The notes under the pieces are model-generated. The model ran no database searches and was not told the DNA's origin. It saw only the letters and a list, made by a program, of their open reading frames with translations. The position numbers and the translations under genes are program-made. From an uncultured Bacteroidota bacterium (GTDB taxonomy: Bacteria; Bacteroidota; Bacteroidia; Chitinophagales; Saprospiraceae), in NCBI GenBank assembly GCA_903933805.1, contig CAIZLM010000128.1, positions 1-35,159 on the forward strand: a DNA stretch of 35,159 nucleotides, read 5' to 3'. Every line of letters starts with the position of its first letter. Positions within the stretch are counted from its first letter, which is position 1. This document shows positions 7,797 through 15,003 of the stretch, piece by piece.

Positions 7797-7985
7797 ATCG
7801 TAGCTAAATTATTGATGTTCTAAATGAAATTATTTGGCAAAAATTGCACACAACACACTTGGACAAAAGTAGAATAGCAGATAAAAACTAATTTTGCACG
7901 AGGTATTTAGGCAAATGATGTTGCAAATATCGGTTTTTTTCTTCAAATAAAAGCCATTAAAGGCATTTTTCCAATTTTTTCAACT
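7797..7985. other. Divergent intergenic region between bactofilin and tsaD
   Basis: This AT-rich 189-bp gap should hold promoters in both directions. TACTTTTG on the minus strand (7871-7864) and TAATTTTG on the plus strand (7889-7896) both fit the TAnnTTTG -7 consensus. Neither has a clean -33 box. No RNA gene or repeat was seen. Confidence 0.4.
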
Positions 7986-8978
7986 ATGTCTATCACTATT
8001 CTTGCCATTGAGTCGTCTTGTGATGACACATCTGCTGCCATCATCCGCGATGGCGTGGTGCTTTCGAACTGTGTTGCAAATCAGGATGCCCACGCTCAGT
8101 ATGGTGGTGTGGTACCGGAAGTTGCTTCTAGGGCGCATCAGGTTAATATTGTGCCAGTGGTTGATTTGGCACTAAAGAAAGCGGGGGTCAATAAGGAACA
8201 GATTACGGCTGTGGGTTTTACCCGTGGCCCAGGGTTGTTGGGTTCGCTCATCGTAGGCACATCTTTTGCAAAATCTTTTGCATTAGCCCTAGGGTTACCG
8301 CTGGTGGAGGTTAACCACATGCACGCCCACGTGTTGGCGCATTTTGCCGAGGATCCCAAGCCAAAATTCCCATTTCTTTGCCTCACCGTCAGCGGTGGGC
8401 ATACTCAAATTGTGTTGGTACGTGATTTTATGACCATGGAAGTCATCGGCCACACCATGGATGATGCCGCAGGCGAGGCTTTTGACAAGAGCGGAAAATT
8501 GATGGGACTTGGCTATCCGGCGGGTCCGATGGTTGACAAATTGGCCCAAAAAGGCACGGCGCGATTTTCTTTTCCTGAACCCTCCATGGAGGGTTTGAAT
8601 TTTAGTTTCAGCGGGCTAAAAACTGCTATTTTATATTTTTTAAAAAAGCAGACTGCTCAAAATGAACATTTTATCGAGGAAAATATCTGTGATATTTGTG
8701 CGTCTATACAGGACACGATTGTTGCGATTTTGCTCAAAAAGCTCCGCAAAGCAGCCCGGGAAACTGGTATCAATGAAATTGCCATCGCTGGCGGTGTCAG
8801 TGCCAATTCAGGTCTGCGAAAAGCTTTTTTAGAACTGGGAGAAAAAGAAAAATGGACTACCTACATCCCAGCATTTCAATTCTGTACCGACAATGCCGGA
8901 ATGATCGGTGTCACAGCGTACTACAAATATTTGGCAGGGGTGTTTTGTGAACAAGATGCTGCGCCATTTGCACGTTAA
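7986..8978 (+). CDS. tsaD: tRNA N6-adenosine threonylcarbamoyltransferase TsaD
   Basis: This 330-residue ASKHA-fold enzyme transfers the threonylcarbamoyl group to A37 of ANN-reading tRNAs, acting with TsaB and TsaE. It opens with ILAIESSCDDTSAAI. The metal-binding histidines are His111 and His115 in NHMHAHVLAHF. The nucleotide-binding loops are TVSGGHTQIVLV (134-145) and AIAGGVSANSGLR (266-278), and a metal-binding Asp302 lies in FCTDNAGM. Length and all motifs are normal for bacteria. The partner genes tsaB, tsaC and tsaE are not in the window. It ends 25 bp from the end of the converging exonuclease gene. Confidence 0.98.
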   Translation: MSITILAIESSCDDTSAAIIRDGVVLSNCVANQDAHAQYGGVVPEVASRAHQVNIVPVVDLALKKAGVNKEQITAVGFTRGPGLLGSLIVGTSFAKSFALALGLPLVEVNHMHAHVLAHFAEDPKPKFPFLCLTVSGGHTQIVLVRDFMTMEVIGHTMDDAAGEAFDKSGKLMGLGYPAGPMVDKLAQKGTARFSFPEPSMEGLNFSFSGLKTAILYFLKKQTAQNEHFIEENICDICASIQDTIVAILLKKLRKAARETGINEIAIAGGVSANSGLRKAFLELGEKEKWTTYIPAFQFCTDNAGMIGVTAYYKYLAGVFCEQDAAPFAR

Positions 8979-9003
8979 AGCAACTACCTTACCATTTACA
9001 CGT

Positions 9004-10389
9004 TTAAAAGCCAATCATCTTGAGTCCTTTTTTGCCTTCCATAAAATAGTGGATGATTCGTCCGGCGTCCGGGTCGTGTGTAGGAGGTTGTTTAAGTTGT
9101 TCTAGCAGTGCCGCGGCTGTGGAATCTCCTGCTTGGGCTTCTACATACCCAAAACCACGGTAAATGCCATCTTCAACCCCCACAATGGCCATTTCACCTT
9201 CTGTTCTACCTCTGTCGATTAAAAAATAGTTGCCCGAAAGCCGTTTATCAATTTGCGTTATGGCGCCATCCACACGCGCATTGTAGTCTGTACTAGATTC
9301 TTCACCCACGCAGGCGCCAAAGCATTTTTTGATCGAATAATGAAAGCAGGCACGTTCGGAACTGTCGAGGTTGGAGAGCCTAAAACAAAGTTCCCATTGA
9401 CGCACGATACTTTGAAGGTGCATGCGCGCGTTGTCTAGCTTTGGGTATTCTCCCACAAGGTTAAGCTGTCGCGTGTTTTTGTCTGTACGTTTTCCGATGG
9501 TCAGGCATTTATATCCGTTTTGGTCGGTATAAGCGTAAATAGCCCCTGCAAAATTTCGTGTTCTTTGGGCTCGGTTGATCGCTGGCTGAAGGCGTTTTAT
9601 TTCGGCGCTTTCAAACAGCAACGCCACCAGTTCACTGCCGGTGACTTCCCAACTGATATCGGAAACGCCCATGCGGAGTTTTTCCCCTTTGGCGGTCATG
9701 TCTGCGAAATGTTCAAACAGTCGTTTGCGGATATTGAGGCTTTTTCCGACGTAAATGACCACACCTTTGTCGTTGTGCAAGTAGTATACGCCACAACTTT
9801 CGGGTACGGCATGCAGTCTCTCTAGGGTAATATTTTGCGGGAGTTTGGTTTCTTTCACCCCTAGATTGACGAGTGCACGAAGGTTGCTGCTGCCTTCGTG
9901 CTCGGCGAGGATTCTTTCGAAAAGCTGTGCTGTGGCAAGGGTGTCATCCAACGCTCGGTGGCTTTTTTCGGCATAGATACCAAAGTGTTTTTTGAGGTTG
10001 CTGAGACTGTAACTCGGCAGGCCTGGAAACACTTTCCGTGCCAACCGGACCGTACACAGCTGTTTTCGAGAAAAATCAAAGCCGAGTCGCGCAAATTCTT
10101 CCCGAACAAAATTATAATCGAACGTAACATTGTGGGCTACAAAAATACAACCCTCCGTCATTTGAACGATCTGCTTGGCTACTTCATAAAAACGGGGCGC
10201 ATGAGCAACCATGTCGTCAGTAATGCCCGTTATTTGCGTGATGTTCCAAGGAATACTTCGGTCTGGATTGAGTAACGTGGAAAATGTATCCACCACTTTT
10301 TCACCATCGTGCAACACAATGGCAATTTCTGTAATCCGTTCCCAGCGCGCAGTGCCGCCAGTAGTTTCAACGTCAATTATGGCGTACAT
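9004..10389 (-). CDS. DnaQ-like 3'-5' exonuclease fused to a GIY-YIG (UvrC/Cho-like) nuclease domain
   Basis: This 461-residue two-nuclease fusion has an N-terminal DEDDh exonuclease domain (1-165) with every acidic residue: Asp6 and Glu8 in DVETTGG, Asp91 in VTFDYNF, and His144/Asp149 in HRALDD. A GIY-YIG domain follows (195-290): GVYYL (200-204), YVGKS (213-217), Arg221, and a Glu in LLFESAEIKRLQP. The tail (CFGACVGEES) resembles the part after GIY-YIG in UvrC/Cho. Such fusions are known in Bacteroidota and Actinobacteria and are thought to act in DNA repair; a combined nick-and-resect role is inference. I chose the ATG at 10389 because MYAIIDVETT is the domain start. The open frame reaches 10542, but that would run into the divergent gene at 10487. 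Confidence 0.92.
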   Translation of the reverse strand: MYAIIDVETTGGTARWERITEIAIVLHDGEKVVDTFSTLLNPDRSIPWNITQITGITDDMVAHAPRFYEVAKQIVQMTEGCIFVAHNVTFDYNFVREEFARLGFDFSRKQLCTVRLARKVFPGLPSYSLSNLKKHFGIYAEKSHRALDDTLATAQLFERILAEHEGSSNLRALVNLGVKETKLPQNITLERLHAVPESCGVYYLHNDKGVVIYVGKSLNIRKRLFEHFADMTAKGEKLRMGVSDISWEVTGSELVALLFESAEIKRLQPAINRAQRTRNFAGAIYAYTDQNGYKCLTIGKRTDKNTRQLNLVGEYPKLDNARMHLQSIVRQWELCFRLSNLDSSERACFHYSIKKCFGACVGEESSTDYNARVDGAITQIDKRLSGNYFLIDRGRTEGEMAIVGVEDGIYRGFGYVEAQAGDSTAAALLEQLKQPPTHDPDAGRIIHYFMEGKKGLKMIGF

Positions 10390-10425
10390 TTGTATGAATG
10401 GCAAAACTCCAGTTTCACCCTTTTT

Positions 10426-10444
10426 GCCGGATACATCATCCGGC
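10426..10444. repeat. Perfect 7-bp hairpin in the exonuclease 5' leader
   Basis: GCCGGAT (10426-10432) and ATCCGGC (10438-10444) enclose a 5-nt loop. The hairpin lies between a putative minus-strand -7 box (TATGTTTG, 10464-10457) and the exonuclease start at 10389, so it would be in that mRNA's leader. No T-run follows on either strand, so it is not a standard terminator. Confidence 0.5.
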
Positions 10445-10486
10445 CTGTTTGAACAGCAAACATAAAACACTATTTGTTTTGAAAAG

Positions 10487-11719
10487 ATGTGTTTATACAA
10501 TTTTTGTGTGAAAAATATTAATTGCGTGTTTAATGCCCCCAAATGGCGCTTATTTACCCTGCTTATTTTTACAGTGGTGGTATTAAACAGTCCCCTGCGT
10601 TCTCAAACTTACCCGCCAGTCATCGTGGGTGCGGAACGCATAGAGCAGTATTTGCCTTTCTTGGAAGGAAAGCAGGTGGGATTTGTGGTCAATCAGACTT
10701 CACGGGTTGGCGCCTGTCACTTGATAGATACCTTAAATAATCGCGGGGTTTGTGTCGCGAGGATTTTTGCACCGGAACACGGTTTTCGGGGGAATGCAGA
10801 TGCTGGTGAAAACATTGGAGAAACATTTGACGACCGCACAGGCGCTGTTGTTGCATCCATTTATGGGAAAAAGCGCAAGCCTACCAAAGAGGATTTGGAA
10901 GGGCTTGATGTCGTGGTATTTGATATTCAGGATGTTGGCGCGCGTTTTTATACCTATATCAGCACGCTATTTTATGTGATGGAAGCTTGTGCAGAAGCTG
11001 GTATTGTAGTGGTTGTACTGGATCGCCCCAACCCAAACGGCCACTTGGTGGATGGTCCTGTGCTTGATACCCGCTATACTTCATTTGTTGGCATCGCCCC
11101 CTTGCCGATTGCACACGGTTGTACCGTGGGTGAATTGGCACAATTGTTCAAAGGTGAGTGCTGGATCAATCAGGGTTATGATCTGAACCTCACCGTCGTG
11201 GCCTGCGAAAATTACACCCACCACACACCGTATGATTTGCCGATAAAACCATCTCCCAATTTACCCACCATGCGTTCTGTACTGCTGTACCCCTCCCTTT
11301 GTTTGTTTGAGGGCAGTACATGCAGCGTAGGGCGCGGAACGGAATGGCCTTTTGAAGTCGTGGGGCATCCTGATTTTGGATTGGACTCATTTTGTTTTAC
11401 GCCTGTTCCAAACAACGGAAACAAACATCCAATTTTTCAAGAATCTATTTGCTACGGTTGGGATTTTCACCAACTATCCATTGACAGCCTTAGAAATAGT
11501 AATCAATTGAATATCAGCTGGTTAATTGATTTTTACCGAAGTTTTCCAAACAAGTCCGTGTTCTTTCGCCGAGATAATTTTTTGGACTTGCTGTCGGGGT
11601 CCAATAAACTCAGGCAGCAAGTCCAAGCTGGAATGTCGGAGGCTGAAATTCGAGCAACTTGGTCGGAAGACCTTGCCGTTTTCCTATCGATTCGCAAGCG
11701 TTATTTGTTGTATGAATAG
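10487..11719 (+). CDS. Exo-beta-N-acetylmuramidase NamZ family protein (DUF1343)
   Basis: This 410-residue exported protein belongs to the DUF1343 family, now typified by Bacillus NamZ (glycoside hydrolase family 171), which removes terminal MurNAc from peptidoglycan fragments. Residues 21-40 (LFTLLIFTVVVLNSPLRSQ) form a signal peptide, although the part before it is unusually long. Family hallmarks are VGFVVNQTSRVG (64-75), APEHGFRGNADAGE (95-108, with the conserved Glu97), VVFDIQDVGARFYTYIST and LDRPNPNG. Length is normal. It points to recycling of wall material or scavenging of MurNAc, as in Bacteroidota that take up peptidoglycan pieces. The gene stands alone on this strand and ends 23 bp from the converging lysyl oxidase gene. 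Confidence 0.9.
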   Translation: MCLYNFCVKNINCVFNAPKWRLFTLLIFTVVVLNSPLRSQTYPPVIVGAERIEQYLPFLEGKQVGFVVNQTSRVGACHLIDTLNNRGVCVARIFAPEHGFRGNADAGENIGETFDDRTGAVVASIYGKKRKPTKEDLEGLDVVVFDIQDVGARFYTYISTLFYVMEACAEAGIVVVVLDRPNPNGHLVDGPVLDTRYTSFVGIAPLPIAHGCTVGELAQLFKGECWINQGYDLNLTVVACENYTHHTPYDLPIKPSPNLPTMRSVLLYPSLCLFEGSTCSVGRGTEWPFEVVGHPDFGLDSFCFTPVPNNGNKHPIFQESICYGWDFHQLSIDSLRNSNQLNISWLIDFYRSFPNKSVFFRRDNFLDLLSGSNKLRQQVQAGMSEAEIRATWSEDLAVFLSIRKRYLLYE

Positions 11720-11742
11720 TTTGTATGGTTAGTGCCGTACTT

Positions 11743-14139
11743 TTATTGTGCAATAATTTTCGCATTGATGCGGCCATTGCTTCCACTCACCGTAATAAAA
11801 TAGGTGCCTTCAGCCAGTGTTTGGCGTTCAATGATAACAAAATTACTCCTTACGCCTTCAAAAGAACGCAGCACTTTTCCAGTTACATCCGTGAGGTTGA
11901 TGTTCATAGGCTCTGCGGCGTCATTGAGAAAGTAGATGGTTGTTTTTTCAACAAAAGGGTTGGGCTGTACAAACAACCCTGGTGGGTTACCGGTGGCATT
12001 GGTCACACTGCTGGTTTCGATACTTATACAAGAAGGGTTGGAAATGGCGGCACTGCTGCGCTGGTATTTTGAATTGACAACAGCAGTAATATTGTCGATG
12101 CAGACGGCTGTTTCCGTGAGGTTGGAGTAATGAATTCGCAAAAAATTGCTGGGAAGCGCATTTTTATCGATGGCGCTTTCGTCCAACCCCAATGCGATAA
12201 TTTCGCCAAGACTGGGATTGAATCGAATATTTGGATTGAATTCAGCCGCTAGGTTTTCAACGGATGTTATGGTTAATCCACTGACAGAAAATTCATAGCC
12301 CATGATTTTATTGAAAGGATTCACGATTTCAATATCAAAAGTTTTTGCCACCGTGTCCAATATTCCTGGTTTGAGTGAAACAAGGTCTTGGGTATTGTTG
12401 AACCCTGTTGGAAACTGACAAGGAAAAGATTGAATCCAATATTGGGGGATGTTTTGGTAGATATTACACTCTTGTAGCAACGCAGCGTCATAGACATTGA
12501 TGGTACCATCGCCATCGAGATCCAAGCAGGTGCTGGCATCTCCGCCGTTGACATTGGCCGCAGCCAAATACCCCAGGGCATCGGCTTCATTTCTGAGGGT
12601 ATCTTGGTTCCAGTCGCCATGGAGTGCTTGTCCATTACAAACGCCATTGCAGTCGGGCTGTGCATTTCCGAACACTTCACCGGCGCAATCGGTGAAGGGC
12701 AGGCACTGTTCATTGTGAAAAATCACTTCCGGATTCTGACCATCATAGGTAAGCGTAAAACAAGATTGTGCCCAGTTGTTGTTGTAGTTTCTTTCAACTC
12801 TACCGGCGCCATCAGGGCTTTTATCCCAGTTTACCCGCATGACAAGCGTATAATCGCCGGCGGGTATGTCGGTAATATCGACCCATTGGCAAGGAAGTCC
12901 TGCGTCGTAGATGTCCGCACAACCGGCGGAGATGCCCATGTTAACGCAGTTATATTTTGCATCACCGGGAGGACAAACCAAGTCGAATACACAAAAACCT
13001 GTCTTCGACCCAATGGGTATCCGCAAACCATTGGCATCAAAAAGGATATAATCGGCATAGCCAAGATAGTGCCAGTGGTTGTGGCAAGGGTCCCAAACGA
13101 ACTGTGTGGATGGTTCGTTGATGTCGCTGGGAGCATTGCCAATATGGTAGTCTTGTTCACCAATATTTTCTATGTACGTCGTAAAATTGAGAATATGTCT
13201 GATTCCAAGTCCTCGAATGCAGCCTTCTTCTACAGCACATGCATCAGGGTTGTCAATGGTTGTCAGGCTTAGGGACGAACGGAAAACATCCTCTCTTGTT
13301 ACCAGATCAGGTGCCTTGGGGCATGCAGGATCGCCGGGATATATACAGTCAGCACTGACAGTTGCCAGTGGCTCGTAGTTGCAGGCAGTTGGATCCATAC
13401 AGCCAACCACAGGTCCCGTATAGGAGAGGGTAAAATGGAGTGGGGTGGTGTCACAGTTGGCGGGCTCATATCGAATTCTGATAAAATAGTCCTGTCCGCC
13501 AGCCAAAATAAGGGATGCCAGTGCGCCATTGGAGCAGCCGCCATCGGCATAAAAATCAGCTCCGGTGGGGTCATTGGAAATGACGACCCCCTGGCATTTG
13601 CTGTACACCCAGATTTTGGAACCACAGGCATTGGCGGAGTCGCAGGTGTTGATTTGGTAAGTGCCGGTATCTACTGGAACAAACTGGTACCAAATTTGAT
13701 TTCCATTTGTCGTTGTCCAAGCGCCGGTGTCAATGGGGATGGCGCTTTCACAAGACGTGCCGAGGGGGCAGCCAAAACTAATGGTTTCACCGCTAAGATA
13801 GGTGCCACCGATATTTACATGTTCAAGCACCCCATTGACATACAACTTGTAATATCCATCAGGGGTCATTCCATCCCCGTAATCATCGGTAATTCGAAAA
13901 GTAGCGCACCCATTGTCGGGAATACAGTACGTGAACGAGTGGAATGAGGAGTCCGTTAACTGACCAACAGCATACGTTGTTCCGTTTTCAGCATTTTGAA
14001 TTGTCCATTCTACTTCATACCAATATTCATCACTGTTTATTTCCAACTTAATTTCACGCTGATCGGGCGGGCATTGTGCGAGCAACCCATGGCAAAAAAA
14101 AATGGAGATTAGAACTGGGAGCAATTGACGAATTCGCAT
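11743..14139 (-). CDS. Secreted multidomain lysyl oxidase-like protein with T9SS type A sorting domain
   Basis: This 798-residue extracellular protein (numbering from the ATG at 14139) has these parts in order: a signal peptide (1-22, ending GLLAQ); a DYGDGM domain (about 70-125); a PPC-like beta domain (about 130-245); a Cys motif CMDPTACNYEP; a lysyl oxidase domain (about 277-470); a dockerin-like calcium region with LDLDGDGTINVYDAALL (about 505-560); a cohesin-like beta domain (about 585-710); and a type A sorting domain starting LFVQPNPF. The oxidase site looks complete. Copper ligands are His353, His355 and His357 in WDPCHNHWHY. The LTQ-cofactor Lys379 (GSKTGFC) and Tyr411 (CADIYDAG) align with human Lys320 and Tyr355. 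The family block CQWVDITDIPAGDY is intact. Lysyl oxidases deaminate peptidyl lysine or amines. The open frame extends to 14199, but the signal peptide fits the 14139 start. Confidence 0.88.
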   Translation of the reverse strand: MRIRQLLPVLISIFFCHGLLAQCPPDQREIKLEINSDEYWYEVEWTIQNAENGTTYAVGQLTDSSFHSFTYCIPDNGCATFRITDDYGDGMTPDGYYKLYVNGVLEHVNIGGTYLSGETISFGCPLGTSCESAIPIDTGAWTTTNGNQIWYQFVPVDTGTYQINTCDSANACGSKIWVYSKCQGVVISNDPTGADFYADGGCSNGALASLILAGGQDYFIRIRYEPANCDTTPLHFTLSYTGPVVGCMDPTACNYEPLATVSADCIYPGDPACPKAPDLVTREDVFRSSLSLTTIDNPDACAVEEGCIRGLGIRHILNFTTYIENIGEQDYHIGNAPSDINEPSTQFVWDPCHNHWHYLGYADYILFDANGLRIPIGSKTGFCVFDLVCPPGDAKYNCVNMGISAGCADIYDAGLPCQWVDITDIPAGDYTLVMRVNWDKSPDGAGRVERNYNNNWAQSCFTLTYDGQNPEVIFHNEQCLPFTDCAGEVFGNAQPDCNGVCNGQALHGDWNQDTLRNEADALGYLAAANVNGGDASTCLDLDGDGTINVYDAALLQECNIYQNIPQYWIQSFPCQFPTGFNNTQDLVSLKPGILDTVAKTFDIEIVNPFNKIMGYEFSVSGLTITSVENLAAEFNPNIRFNPSLGEIIALGLDESAIDKNALPSNFLRIHYSNLTETAVCIDNITAVVNSKYQRSSAAISNPSCISIETSSVTNATGNPPGLFVQPNPFVEKTTIYFLNDAAEPMNINLTDVTGKVLRSFEGVRSNFVIIERQTLAEGTYFITVSGSNGRINAKIIAQ

Positions 14140-14168
14140 GGTGATTTTATTTGTGTGAAAATGCAGGC

Positions 14169-14199
14169 CAAAGATAATGGCAGTGATATTTGTAAACAA
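14169..14199 (-). promoter_or_regulatory. Bacteroidota-type promoter for the lysyl oxidase gene
   Basis: On the minus strand TTG (14199-14197) is followed after exactly 20 nt by TATCTTTG (14176-14169). This fits the -33 TTG and -7 TAnnTTTG spacing of Bacteroidota housekeeping promoters. The expected mRNA start leaves a leader of roughly 20-25 nt before the ATG at 14139, which supports that start. Confidence 0.55.
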
Positions 14200-14322
14200 T
14201 TGAATTATTGTCGGCTTACCATGAATTGGGATGAAAACACCAAATTTGTCTTCTGTGAAAACAAGTTTCCAACTTCAGCGTTAGAATTGCAGTTCAACCA
14301 CTAACATGTTACATTAATAATC

Positions 14323-14973
14323 ATGCTAAAGACCAAGTACGCGATCATTTTCACCTTATTGAGTTGTTTTTTACGTGCTGCGAATGCGCAAAACGGTGGT
14401 GATTGGATTCTAAAAAATGAAAAAGAGGGTGTAAAGGTCTATTATCGAAAGACATCTGATGTATATGAGTTGAAATTGGTTACCTCCATTCAATCAAGTA
14501 TATCTGGTTTGATAAAATTGTTGTCGGAAGTGGAGCATTATCCTCAATGGGGATATAAAATTGCTGAATCAACATTGTTGTCACAAACTTCCAGAACAGA
14601 GGCTGTTTATTATTCGAGACTAGATTTTCCTTGGCCACTGGATGATCGAGACATTATTATGCGCAACCACGTTGTACAAGATGTGTCAACAGGAAAAATA
14701 ACGGCCTCCAGTGTTGCCGTTCCTGACTTTATTCCCGCCAAGAATGGTATTACGCGCATCAGAAATGCCAACACCACCTGGGAAATAACACCAGGCACAG
14801 CGGGTTGGTTGTATGTTGAATACAGTATTTACTCAGATCCAGGTGGAAGTTTGCCTGATTGGCTCATCAACATGGCCATTGACGTTGGTCCCCGTGAAAC
14901 CATGAACAACATTCGTAAATTTGTTCGACAGCCCACCTATCAAACTGCAAAACTGGCCCACATCAGAGAATAG
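14323..14973 (+). CDS. START-domain lipid-binding family protein, exported
   Basis: This 216-residue protein has a signal peptide (residues 1-22, cleaved near AANAQN) and one START/SRPBCC domain (about 25-205). Typical features are GGDWILKNEKEGVKVYYRK at the start, the helix-breaking VEHYPQWGYKIAESTLL, and the conserved strand pair YYSRLDFPWPLDDRDIIMR. START domains form a hydrophobic cavity for lipids or other nonpolar ligands. In Bacteroidota these exported single-domain versions have no firmly assigned ligand. The gene stands alone, divergent from the lysyl oxidase gene. Its last codons form one arm of a 17-bp inverted repeat shared with the region before the converging topA end. Confidence 0.8.
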   Translation: MLKTKYAIIFTLLSCFLRAANAQNGGDWILKNEKEGVKVYYRKTSDVYELKLVTSIQSSISGLIKLLSEVEHYPQWGYKIAESTLLSQTSRTEAVYYSRLDFPWPLDDRDIIMRNHVVQDVSTGKITASSVAVPDFIPAKNGITRIRNANTTWEITPGTAGWLYVEYSIYSDPGGSLPDWLINMAIDVGPRETMNNIRKFVRQPTYQTAKLAHIRE

Positions 14974-14989
14974 GGCTAGTTTTGCAGTT
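14943..14989. terminator. 17-bp inverted repeat across the START gene stop codon, possible convergent terminator
   Basis: AACTGCAAAACTGGCCC (14943-14959) pairs with GGGCTAGTTTTGCAGTT (14973-14989) over 17 positions with a single G-T wobble. The loop is 13 nt and includes the START gene stop. It lies between convergent genes. Neither strand has a proper T-run after it, so a role as terminator or 3'-end stabiliser is inference. Confidence 0.5.
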
Positions 14990-15003
14990 ATTGTGAATCA
15001 GTC

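Noticed and set aside
10390-10542. N-terminal extension of the exonuclease gene by 51 codons
   Set aside because: The extension is not domain-like, overlaps the divergent NamZ gene, and MYAIIDVETT at 10389 is the natural domain start.
12604-13272. 222-codon open frame on the plus strand inside the lysyl oxidase gene (also 13435-13947, 170 codons)
   Set aside because: They are antisense to a gene with clear domains, have no recognisable motif, and reflect codon bias of the real frame.
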